Below, one piece after another: positions 6,813 through 13,600 of a stretch of DNA of 13,600 bases. Both the position numbers and the translations under genes were made by a program. Origin of the DNA: Saprospiraceae bacterium. GTDB taxonomy: Bacteria; Bacteroidota; Bacteroidia; Chitinophagales; Saprospiraceae. The DNA lies in NCBI GenBank assembly GCA_014379065.1, contig JACMMM010000651.1:1-13600 (forward strand), in the 5' to 3' direction. The number at the start of each line of letters is the position of its first letter. Within the stretch, counting starts at the first letter, position 1. Under the pieces are notes generated by a model. It did not search any database. It saw nothing but the letters and a program-made list of their open reading frames with translations, and had not been told where the DNA came from.

Positions 6813-9008
6813 TTAGTAAAAATTCAAGGACACGCCCTCGAGTTTAAGAAGGTTTTGGTCACTATTCGCGTCCGGGTCCAGCACCACCAGCGTCACTTTC
6901 AGGTCTGTCTCGCCTTTAGCCGTCAATTTTTTAACGCATTCGGTAACGTCAATTTTGAAGTTGCGCGGGGTGTTGTGGTGCATGGCCCTTTGGTCGAACA
7001 AGCGTCGGTTGAGTGGCGGCGAATCACAGTGGCCTGGGCCTCCGATGCAGGGGCCGTGACCGAAATTCGCCACATAAGCGGCAAAGTGGTCGTTCCCGGT
7101 AATCGGAGTGTTCACATTAGCATCCGGCTGGTTGATAAACACACGGATACCATAAGACCGAATGGGTTGGATGACTCGATGCAGGTGGACTTCAGCCCTT
7201 TCATGATTGTCCAATACATATCCAGAAACACCTGATCCAGCCGTGTTTAACCTTGAAAACGCATGGGTTTTGTTCGTTTCAAAATGATAACTACCCATGA
7301 CATATTCATAACCCAGTGCTCTAGTGCTTGCAGCGTCTCTAGCGGCATAGGAAAGGCCTGAAAGTGCTGCGTCGGGTTCAAAGGGTTCTTGACCCGGATA
7401 TAATTCCTGCCATTTATGGAACATCCGGTCTACCATGGAGTGATGAGGCCAAAAAATTGGGTCGTAAGCTGCTACCAAATTGTTCAACATGTCGCCCATT
7501 TGAGGCTCCGTCCCAAGGAAATTACCGAGATAAGGATAGTCGTCCGTATCGCTGTTGTTCGGGTCAAAATTTGGGTTAAAACCGCCCACCCAGATATGAA
7601 CGGTATTGTGCGGGTTCATATCCAGCACTCCATAAGACATATCGTAAGAAGGGCCGCCGCCAAAATTGATCCACTGCTCTACCCTGAGAATCTGATCAAC
7701 ATCCTGTTGGACGGGGAAATGGTGGTGGAAAATTGATTGCATACCTGTTTCGCCAAGCGGGTTGCCAGTTTTGTCATAAAATTGAGCCGGATAGCGGAAA
7801 GGATACCAAAGCGGGTTTATATCAATCAGTGTTTTTCGGATATCCTTTTTCCATTGTGACGTCAGTTTTCCTGTTAATTGTTCCACTGCCCAGAAGAAGG
7901 TCGTGTCCGAATTAAACCGATACCCCACCAGATCCTTAATGGACGCGTTCAGCCCCATTTTCATGAGTCTATCCGCGCCCTTTTCATTGAGGAAACATTG
8001 ATAAGGATAGGGCACTACACCGCTCCTATACGCGCCGGGGACAGGGTTTTTTATGCTTTTGGGCAGATTGATGTCTTTGGCCGGAATTAAATTGCCGGAG
8101 AGGTAGCGCTCAGAAGGCCAGTTCCAATAAGGAATGGTCACATCCGGGATAATATCCTGGCACCGCTGTTCAAATTCATACAAAAACATTCGATGCCAGA
8201 GCAGAAACTGTTCCCATCCATGTTGGCATTCATCGCCATGCAAACGCCCCCAGTAGTTCCAATTCCGGCGATCCATGGTATATTGGTTCAGCTGAATCAT
8301 TTCATTCATCACGTAACGCCATTTGCACACTTCATCTTCAGACAAGCATTCCACATCTTTCCGCTGTTTCAAGCCGTTGCGCTCTTTCTGAATAGAGTTG
8401 GTGCTTCGGGTGGCCAGCATGTGCCTTTCTTCGCCCACCACCAGCCGAGCAGCTCTCAAGTCCGTTAATGGCACAAAATTATCGTCATACTCGGGGCACC
8501 CGTCATCTATCCAATCAGAAATAAACTGGATATCGTTGTCAATGACAGTGCCTCCGCCCCACATGAACGCCGGGAAATGTCCGACCGGGGCATTAAACGG
8601 GGGCTGCCCTTTTAGCGCTTTGATCAAATTGGACGCTGCGCCCCTGCCCGGGTATTTTTTGGGCGGCTCCATCGGGGTACAGCAACTGTTTTGTCCAGCG
8701 TTGCCATTGCTGGGAGTTCCTGGAGCGCATTTGTCATAATCTGCGACATCCGGCACCGTTATTTGCACTTGTTGGCCATTCACAATCACGATATTGCCAG
8801 GAGGGGCAATCATGAGCAGCCCGGCGATTTTGACCTGTTTAAAATCCTCGATACCCAGGTCCCACCAGTATTTGCCGGTGGTCGGGTCGTTCAAGCCCTG
8901 GTAGTCTGCCTGAGAATTCCCATTGGCGGCCCTTAGGATATCTTGCACCCGCTGAAACCTTGACTTTTGGGCTTGGGGTTGCGATGATGGAATTGATATT
9001 TTAGCCAT
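6813..9008 (-). CDS. Tyrosinase/catechol oxidase (type-3 copper) with N-terminal extension
   Basis: A 731-residue binuclear copper enzyme expected to oxidise phenols and/or catechols to o-quinones with O2. CuA ligands are H257, H263 and H272 in LHGDECQHGWEQFLLWHR. C261 sits two residues before H263, the spacing that forms the Cys-His thioether in fungal tyrosinases. CuB ligands are H467 and H471 (NPHNTVHIWVGG) plus H522 or H523 (DPIFWPHHSMVDRMF). N468 directly after the first CuB histidine is the residue linked to monophenol hydroxylation in bacterial tyrosinases. Ahead of the copper core lie about 240 residues unlike the usual short bacterial tyrosinase. They include a Cys-containing stretch (C94, C109, C110) and IQFISDWIDDGCPE (160-173), which recalls the end of planctomycete-type cytochrome domains but has no CxxCH. 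The C-terminal 150 residues form a plant/fungal-like beta domain with NDHFAAYVANFGHGPCIGG. No signal peptide is seen. It is spaced 50 bases after the multicopper oxidase and 101 before the LodA-like gene. Confidence 0.94.
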   Translation of the reverse strand: MAKISIPSSQPQAQKSRFQRVQDILRAANGNSQADYQGLNDPTTGKYWWDLGIEDFKQVKIAGLLMIAPPGNIVIVNGQQVQITVPDVADYDKCAPGTPSNGNAGQNSCCTPMEPPKKYPGRGAASNLIKALKGQPPFNAPVGHFPAFMWGGGTVIDNDIQFISDWIDDGCPEYDDNFVPLTDLRAARLVVGEERHMLATRSTNSIQKERNGLKQRKDVECLSEDEVCKWRYVMNEMIQLNQYTMDRRNWNYWGRLHGDECQHGWEQFLLWHRMFLYEFEQRCQDIIPDVTIPYWNWPSERYLSGNLIPAKDINLPKSIKNPVPGAYRSGVVPYPYQCFLNEKGADRLMKMGLNASIKDLVGYRFNSDTTFFWAVEQLTGKLTSQWKKDIRKTLIDINPLWYPFRYPAQFYDKTGNPLGETGMQSIFHHHFPVQQDVDQILRVEQWINFGGGPSYDMSYGVLDMNPHNTVHIWVGGFNPNFDPNNSDTDDYPYLGNFLGTEPQMGDMLNNLVAAYDPIFWPHHSMVDRMFHKWQELYPGQEPFEPDAALSGLSYAARDAASTRALGYEYVMGSYHFETNKTHAFSRLNTAGSGVSGYVLDNHERAEVHLHRVIQPIRSYGIRVFINQPDANVNTPITGNDHFAAYVANFGHGPCIGGPGHCDSPPLNRRLFDQRAMHHNTPRNFKIDVTECVKKLTAKGETDLKVTLVVLDPDANSDQNLLKLEGVSLNFY

Positions 9009-9058
9009 AAAATTTATACTTGTGAGACACCTTTTGTGTGTTAACGAGAAACTTGGAT

Positions 9059-9284
9059 TTATTCAACCACCCAAACTTTGGTGGAACGTCCCTCTGGTCG
9101 AATCCAGTGTACCATGTACGCACCCGGCGCAAACCGCTTGTCTATACTTGCGGACTGATGTTCGTTTATAGGCGGAATGATTGATTGCCCGACCATGCGG
9201 CCCATTAAATCCAACACTTCAACTTTGCTCTCCTCGGCGCAGATACCCCGCAGGTTTAATATGCCCGTGCTTGGATTTGGAAAA
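9059..9284 (-). other. T9SS C-terminal sorting domain of the multicopper oxidase
   Basis: This is the last 75 or so residues of the multicopper oxidase, starting near WQIFPNPSTG. It has the order typical of type A sorting domains: FPNPSTG, then a VEVLDLMGRMV strand, then APGAYMVHW and a basic/hydrophobic end (KVWVVE). The domain is normally recognised by the T9SS and removed after passage through the outer membrane. The coordinates run in the direction of the minus strand. Confidence 0.85.
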
Positions 9285-11185
9285 ATCTGCCAATCGCCGG
9301 GCATAAATTCGGGATTTCCAGTGCCGTTGAAATTGGGACTAATGACCACAAACTGGTGCATCATACCCCCGTCTTCGTGGGCTAGAATATGGCAATGGTA
9401 CATATAGCTATCGTCGGCAAGCGAAGGCGTGGTAATCGGAATGCCAAAATCCTCCCAGGTCCCGATGAGCCGGTATTTTACTTGTGGATAGAGCGTCCCG
9501 CTAAAAGGATGATTGTCCTTATTGCTTGTCACAGGCATGACATCCTTGGGGCCTTGCATATAGGGCGGAACGGCAATGTCGGTCACAGTGCCATCGGCAT
9601 CAAAATTCTGTATTTCCGTAATAAAGAAATGAATGTCGTGTACATGAAATGGGTGCGCAACCCCTGAGGAATTATAGACATCCCAAATTTCCGTGTCTCC
9701 CAGTTTGATGTAATCATTGATAAAATTCAAATCAAAGTTCACGCCGTCTATACTGAACGGGGGCGCCATTGGATCGGTGTTGGTTCCCAACAGGGTTTTA
9801 ACCCGATTCACGGAAGCCGACGCAAGACTTGGGGCTGGTAAACTTGGGAGGGTGCTTGGCAGGGTAGTCACGATGGGTGCCCCTGACATGTTCACGGGCA
9901 CTATCTTCAAAATAGGCATGGGATGCATATCAAAATCTAAAGAATGTACCATCCAGCCCGCAAAAGTATCAGGGCGGCATGGGTCATTCTTCATGTATTC
10001 CGGATGTGGTTGCGGACTTGGATAATTCCCTGAATAACAACCGGGGTTGTCATAAGAAGGCCCGCCTGCAAACGTCGTAATCAGTTTGTTTCCCTGCATC
10101 CAATCCCTCCGGTTGACTAAAAACAGCGAATCTCCGTTAAGCCCAGTGGCGTCAAAAACAATTTCGTAGCGCTCACTAGCCATAATGATCAAAGTCTGGC
10201 TCAGGTTTCCTATTGGATTGGGCGCCGCACTGTTCATGAGGTAAGGCTTAACCAGATAGCCCGCATCCGAGGCAATTACATTAAAGGGTATCAGATTATT
10301 AGGGTCGGATCCTCGTTGCAAGGAAAGGGCGATTGCCCGCTCGCTGCTGCCATTGAGGATGCGAAAACGGATGAGGCCCTTGTCGGGAACTTTCAAGGTT
10401 GGTTTCCACGTACCGTTCACCAGAGGAATGGTACCCATCGAACAACAATAGTTGAGGGTATCGCGGTTGAGGATCGAGTCATACTGCACATATTTATCTT
10501 GAAAAATGATGGGAAAATCATTTACCCCGTAGTCGTGCGGTAAAAGGGCCGCCACCGGATCCGCTGCATTTTTCGTAATGATCATCCCGGCCATACCACG
10601 CTGCACTTGTTCCATGGTGTGATGGTGCAAGTGGGGGTGGTACCACATGGTCGAAACATCGTCCCGAATCTTGAAGCTCGGTTTCCAAGTAGCGCCATGG
10701 CCAATCACCTGGTGTGGGCCGCCATCATTCCAGGGAGCGACGTGTGCGCCATGCCAGTGGGTCGTGGTCGGATGATGCAGGTGGTTCTCAATTTCCATCG
10801 TTACGGAATCCCCGTACCACCAGATGAGGGTGGGACCAAGTATTCCAGGGTTGTTGGGATTAGCGCCGGAATAAGAAATGGTGTTGATGGGAAGCTTATC
10901 TGCTGGGCGAAAAGGTATTCCGGGAACAGCAGGATTGCTGGGGCTGGCATTGGGAAACAGCACCTTGCTACCTTCTTTCACATTTAAGTGAATCGAATTG
11001 TGCGTCCCGGGAGGCCAGGTGGACAAGGTGTCCGGGATAAACAATGGATTGTCAAAATTGGAATAAGGTGTTTGGGCCTGAGCCTGAAAACTCACAAAAA
11101 ACGAGCTTAATAACATGATAAACAAGCGCAAGCGGTTACTGGTACTGGCCTGGGGGAAAGATTTGGAAGGCGATGGTGTTTTCAT
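9059..11185 (-). CDS. Multicopper oxidase exported by the type IX system
   Basis: A complete 708-residue three-cupredoxin multicopper oxidase. All four copper motifs are present: TTTHWHGAH (H143, H145), MWYHPHLH (H183, H185), VAHPFHVH (H511, H514, H516) and YHCHILAHEDGGMM (H597, C598, H599, H603, M608). The type-1 copper therefore has an axial Met ligand and the trinuclear cluster looks intact. Residues about 19-38 (LRLFIMLLSSFFVSFQAQAQ) are a signal peptide. The last 75 residues begin WQIFPNPSTGILNL and end in a short beta-rich tail, a T9SS type A sorting domain, so the enzyme should be released or anchored at the cell surface. Likely substrates are phenols or other reduced aromatics, as in laccase/CotA relatives; metal oxidation is possible. 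It precedes the tyrosinase by only 50 bases, implying co-transcription. A histidine-rich stretch (HPHLHHH) extends the second motif. Confidence 0.95.
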   Translation of the reverse strand: MKTPSPSKSFPQASTSNRLRLFIMLLSSFFVSFQAQAQTPYSNFDNPLFIPDTLSTWPPGTHNSIHLNVKEGSKVLFPNASPSNPAVPGIPFRPADKLPINTISYSGANPNNPGILGPTLIWWYGDSVTMEIENHLHHPTTTHWHGAHVAPWNDGGPHQVIGHGATWKPSFKIRDDVSTMWYHPHLHHHTMEQVQRGMAGMIITKNAADPVAALLPHDYGVNDFPIIFQDKYVQYDSILNRDTLNYCCSMGTIPLVNGTWKPTLKVPDKGLIRFRILNGSSERAIALSLQRGSDPNNLIPFNVIASDAGYLVKPYLMNSAAPNPIGNLSQTLIIMASERYEIVFDATGLNGDSLFLVNRRDWMQGNKLITTFAGGPSYDNPGCYSGNYPSPQPHPEYMKNDPCRPDTFAGWMVHSLDFDMHPMPILKIVPVNMSGAPIVTTLPSTLPSLPAPSLASASVNRVKTLLGTNTDPMAPPFSIDGVNFDLNFINDYIKLGDTEIWDVYNSSGVAHPFHVHDIHFFITEIQNFDADGTVTDIAVPPYMQGPKDVMPVTSNKDNHPFSGTLYPQVKYRLIGTWEDFGIPITTPSLADDSYMYHCHILAHEDGGMMHQFVVISPNFNGTGNPEFMPGDWQIFPNPSTGILNLRGICAEESKVEVLDLMGRMVGQSIIPPINEHQSASIDKRFAPGAYMVHWIRPEGRSTKVWVVE

Positions 11186-11414
11186 AAATTATTGAATTGA
11201 ATGAACAGTGTTTATATGGCAAAATGGTACACCTGAATATTCCCTTGACCCGGATTAGGGAGCCATCTGCACCGCATCGGTTCCGAAATAGGCAACGGGT
11301 TCGCTGGTGCGGCAAAAGTTTCGATCAGTACTAAGGAACTTTCCAGGGAGTCCAGACACGACGGCTGGGTAGTAGGTGGGCTACGGGAAGAGAAGAGATT
11401 GTTGAACCAGCCCT
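11186..11414. other. Non-coding spacer upstream of the exported multicopper oxidase
   Basis: A 229-base gap between the glycoside hydrolase stop and the multicopper oxidase start. I see no open frame worth calling, no TAnnTTTG match on the minus strand, and no GC-rich hairpin with a T run. The 60 bases nearest the oxidase start are AT-rich. The rest is of ordinary composition. It is long enough to hold the promoter of the oxidase-tyrosinase-lodAB run, but I cannot point to one. Confidence 0.5.
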
Positions 11415-12530
11415 TTAGTCAGGTTTGTAATTTTTGACAACGATATCATGTAATGGAGTAGCCGATAAAGTGTCTACGGTCATTGAATCGTTATTGCAAG
11501 AGCCATGATCCCAGTGTGTAAAATCGCCGTCTCCATATTTAATCGTACACATTGTTCCTCCGGCATGACTAAAAGTGCCGAAAGTGGCTTCTGAAGACCC
11601 TGAATCCAACCATACTTTATCTGCAAATTGAAAAAAGCAGATGCCAATTAGTTTATCAGGGTTTTGGGAATGATAGGTGATGCAGCCAGCAATTTGACCT
11701 TGCACAAAAGTTTGATAACCAGCATTTGAGCGGCCATAGCCAATTTCTGTAAACAATATTGGTTTTTGATATTTATCATAAGCCAAATCAACATAACCTC
11801 TCCCAGAAGATTCTGCATTTACAAACAGATAATCATCGCCGTTATAAGTTTGTGGCGCTAAAAACAAGCGTTTATTTAAATTTTTAGTGGTTACAGCATT
11901 TAATGCGCCAAGCAAAGGATCCCAAAAACCAAAACATGGATATGCGCCTCCATATTTACCAAAATCCACAGGGTGTCCAATCTGTACTTCTCTATAGCCA
12001 CTGTATTGTTGATCTTCAATTTTTGCCCAGGCAGTGGTAAAGTCAATGCAGTTTTGAGCAGAGAATCCGTTCACTTCGGGTTCGTTGCCAATAATAATTC
12101 CTGCAACGGCTGAATGATAATCGGATTTGTTTTCATTAGAAAAAGAATCAATTAATTTTGGAATTAGCGTGTTCATGTCCTTCAAACCCTGATCTGGTTT
12201 TACAAAGTAATTAGAAACAGGCACTAAAACTTTTATGTTATGGTCATTACAATAATTCAAAAATTTAAGGTGATTGTTTCTGGGTTCCCAATCATACAAA
12301 CGGATTAATTGTACGCCCATACCTGCAAGCGTTTGAATATCGTTTCTAGCTTTGTTTGGCCCTGATAAATCGCACGAACTTCCAGTGGAGGAAGTATAGG
12401 CGTCTCCCCATATGGGCGCCATTGGATCGTAAGCGATGTCGCTCCCAAAAAAAATACAAGTTGTGTTGGCAGAAGATGGGTCATAGCCAGGCGGAAATGG
12501 CTGATAACAGATTCCATTAAAATTTGTCAT
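11415..12530 (-). CDS. Clan GH-A glycoside hydrolase, GH17/GH72-like
   Basis: A 371-residue TIM-barrel protein resembling beta-1,3-glucanases and glucanosyltransferases. It starts with FNGICYQPFPPGYD. GVQLIRLYDWEPRNNH (72-87) forms an early barrel strand, VLVPVSNYF another. The acid/base is predicted at E150 in GIIIGNEPEVNG and the nucleophile at E262 in ILFTEIGYGRS, the usual clan GH-A positions after strands 4 and 7. FFQFADKVW (299-307) fits strand 8. No signal peptide is visible, which is odd for a glycan-degrading enzyme. Base composition is lower in GC than its neighbours: two sampled 60-base lines gave 37-38 percent, against 50-60 percent in lines from the adjacent redox genes. This hints at separate ancestry. 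The 229-base gap to the multicopper oxidase means it may not belong to the same transcript. Exact family and substrate are uncertain. Confidence 0.85.
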   Translation of the reverse strand: MTNFNGICYQPFPPGYDPSSANTTCIFFGSDIAYDPMAPIWGDAYTSSTGSSCDLSGPNKARNDIQTLAGMGVQLIRLYDWEPRNNHLKFLNYCNDHNIKVLVPVSNYFVKPDQGLKDMNTLIPKLIDSFSNENKSDYHSAVAGIIIGNEPEVNGFSAQNCIDFTTAWAKIEDQQYSGYREVQIGHPVDFGKYGGAYPCFGFWDPLLGALNAVTTKNLNKRLFLAPQTYNGDDYLFVNAESSGRGYVDLAYDKYQKPILFTEIGYGRSNAGYQTFVQGQIAGCITYHSQNPDKLIGICFFQFADKVWLDSGSSEATFGTFSHAGGTMCTIKYGDGDFTHWDHGSCNNDSMTVDTLSATPLHDIVVKNYKPD

Positions 12531-12598
12531 GCTAAAATTGTTTTAGGTGTGTTGTATTAATGCAACCTGAGTTGAGCCATTGAAATATGACCCTCCGG

Positions 12599-12619
12599 TT
12601 ACATGGCAAATCAATGTAA
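12599..12619. repeat. Short palindrome upstream of the glycoside hydrolase (possible operator)
   Basis: TTACAT and ATGTAA are perfect inverted copies 9 bases apart, about 70-90 bases before the hydrolase start. The spacing suits a dimeric regulator, but a 6-bp repeat is weak evidence. It sits inside a wider inverted pair, ACCCTCC/GGAGGGT, that could fold a larger leader structure. Confidence 0.25.
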
Positions 12620-12813
12620 TGCGCAAAGGTGAAAAAGAAATATTTCCTAAGGGAGGGTATTTATACCTGTTTTTACATTAAAGTACAAATACTTGTTTTG
12701 CGAAAAATCGCCTTTCCCAAATGTGGCTGTTTTGCTTAGGGGATGAATAAGGGAATAGCCCAGGTTTTGCGTTTTCTTTTTGCAAGATTTCCTGTTGCTA
12801 AAGCCGCCGGTAC

Positions 12814-12862
12814 AAAAGCAGCAGCCCCGGCACCGTTGAGACGGGCCGGGGCTGCTGCTTTT
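12814..12862 (-). terminator. Strong hairpin terminator, probably bidirectional
   Basis: Positions 12814-12831 and 12845-12862 are perfect 18-base inverted copies (AAAAGCAGCAGCCCCGGC and its complement). Inside, CCGT (12833-12836) pairs with ACGG (12841-12844) around a TGAG tetraloop, with one bulged A. The stem is GC-rich and is flanked by A/T runs on both sides, so it gives a U tract on either strand. It begins 46 bases after the stop of the T9SS protein at 12908-13600, whose transcript it most likely ends. Confidence 0.88.
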
Positions 12863-12907
12863 TATTGCCTGTTTGGGCGAAGACAAGGGTGGGGACAAGT
12901 CCCTCCT

Positions 12908-13600
12908 CTACTTCGCCTGAATCATCTTCTTCGTCGCACTGTCCGTAGCCGTTTCCAGTTTGTAGTACAGCAGGCCCGTCGTATTGATCAGCGCCCGATC
13001 CAGCATAATACTGTTCTCGCCTTTCGCGAAATGGCTTTTTTGTTGATACACCACACGACCTATCTCATCCATGATTGACAAAGTAGCTTCTGCCGCTTCG
13101 GGCAGGAAGAAGCCCACGAAGGTCTTGTTCACAAACGGGTTAGGTTGGTTCTGGTAGAGTTCGAAACCTAAACCAGAGATCGTTTGGCCGCCAAAACGGA
13201 AAGCAATTCCCAAACGCTCTATACCACCCTCCTTCGCTTTGGCTTCGGAGGGTAAATAAGCTTCAGCTCGGGTGATCGAGCCAGAAACACTCAGCATCTC
13301 GCTCAACTTGCCAGACTTAGTAGCCCGGAAACGCAACGTGAATGCTTGTGCACCATCTATAGAGACGGTTGCCGCACCATTGAACACCAGACCGAAGTTG
13401 GCTGCAGTCACATTGTCCGATTCAACCGCACCCACACCCTCCAGGCCCTTGAGCAGGATCGTGAACTGGAAGCCTTTGAGGGCTTGAGCGGATTTGAACG
13501 TCACTTCAAATTCCTCACCTGCTTTCAGGTCACGGTCTTCGATGTCGAAGATTGCCGTGCCGGCGGTGCGGTCTTCCGCCTGCATCGTGGCGTTGGCCAC
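12908..13600 (-). CDS. T9SS-exported surface protein, C-terminal part (5' end outside the window)
   Basis: The frame is open to the right edge, so only the last 231 codons are seen. The GTG at the edge should not be taken as a start. Residues about 25-115 of the visible part form a beta-rich domain (EEFEVTFKSAQALKGFQFT..., NVTAANFGLVF, FTLRFRATKSG) of cohesin-like or Ig-like appearance. Similar domains are common just before the sorting tail in large Bacteroidota surface proteins. Residues about 146-230 are a T9SS type A sorting domain: FELYQNQPNPFVNKTFVGF, then LSIMDEIGRVVY, then GLLYYKLETATDSATKKMIQ. The protein is probably a large exported or surface-attached protein. Its function lies in the missing N-terminal part. 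It is closed by its own terminator and so probably not part of the redox block. Confidence 0.88.
   Translation of the reverse strand: MANATMQAEDRTAGTAIFDIEDRDLKAGEEFEVTFKSAQALKGFQFTILLKGLEGVGAVESDNVTAANFGLVFNGAATVSIDGAQAFTLRFRATKSGKLSEMLSVSGSITRAEAYLPSEAKAKEGGIERLGIAFRFGGQTISGLGFELYQNQPNPFVNKTFVGFFLPEAAEATLSIMDEIGRVVYQQKSHFAKGENSIMLDRALINTTGLLYYKLETATDSATKKMIQAK

Larger units (their letters stand above)
12531..12907. other. Non-coding region between the T9SS protein and the glycoside hydrolase
   Basis: A 377-base stretch without a convincing gene. It holds the hairpin terminator of the right-hand gene (12814-12862) and, nearer the hydrolase start, two inverted repeats: TTACAT/ATGTAA (12599-12604 and 12614-12619) and ACCCTCC/GGAGGGT (12590-12596 and 12652-12658). 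The promoter of the hydrolase should lie between the terminator and 12531. I found no exact TAnnTTTG on the minus strand. The short frame at 12647-12898 overlaps the terminator and looks spurious. Confidence 0.6.

Noticed and set aside
12647..12898. Minus-strand frame of 83 codons
   Set aside because: It runs through the terminator hairpin, has low-complexity composition and no plausible start context.
1..13600. Search for tRNA/rRNA genes, CRISPR arrays, insertion sequences and transposases
   Set aside because: No cloverleaf, repeat-spacer pattern, terminal repeats with a transposase frame, or rRNA-like stretch was seen by eye.

Overview
The window looks like a chromosomal segment from a Bacteroidota bacterium, most likely of the Saprospiria/Cytophagia type. 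Three things point there: two C-terminal type IX secretion (T9SS) sorting domains with the 'FPNPSTG' / 'NQPNPF' signature, weak or absent Shine-Dalgarno sequences, and one Bacteroidota-type -7 promoter element (TAnnTTTG). This is a reading of the sequence, not a database assignment.

Every gene I accept lies on the minus strand, so transcription runs from high to low coordinates. At the right edge is the C-terminal part of a T9SS-exported protein (12908-13600), closed by a strong hairpin terminator (12814-12862). After a roughly 380-base non-coding stretch comes a clan GH-A glycoside hydrolase of GH17/GH72 type (11415-12530), visibly more AT-rich than its neighbours. A block rich in redox enzymes follows: a T9SS-exported multicopper oxidase (9059-11185); a type-3 copper tyrosinase/catechol oxidase with an unusual N-terminal extension (6813-9008); a LodA-like quinoprotein oxidase predicted to carry cysteine tryptophylquinone (CTQ) (4450-6711); its LodB-like flavoprotein maturase four bases downstream (3111-4445); a small unrecognised beta-rich protein (2627-3049); a DJ-1/PfpI protein of isonitrile-hydratase type (1918-2604); a four-helix membrane protein with a CPxC motif (1455-1904); and a second multicopper oxidase cut by the left edge (1-1351).

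The main observation is that three unrelated oxidative chemistries stand side by side: blue multicopper oxidases, a binuclear type-3 copper phenol oxidase, and a CTQ amine/amino-acid oxidase with its maturation flavoprotein. In Marinomonas mediterranea the same enzyme classes (PpoA-like laccase, PpoB-like tyrosinase, LodA/LodB) are known for melanin formation and for peroxide-based antibacterial activity. Here they form one co-directional block. I infer a dedicated system that oxidises phenols and amines, giving quinone, cross-linked or melanin-like material and/or peroxide. The substrate and product cannot be read from the sequence. The two multicopper oxidases have signal peptides, while the tyrosinase, the LodA-like protein and the glycoside hydrolase do not, so the steps may be split between compartments. 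I saw no RNA genes, CRISPR arrays or insertion sequences.
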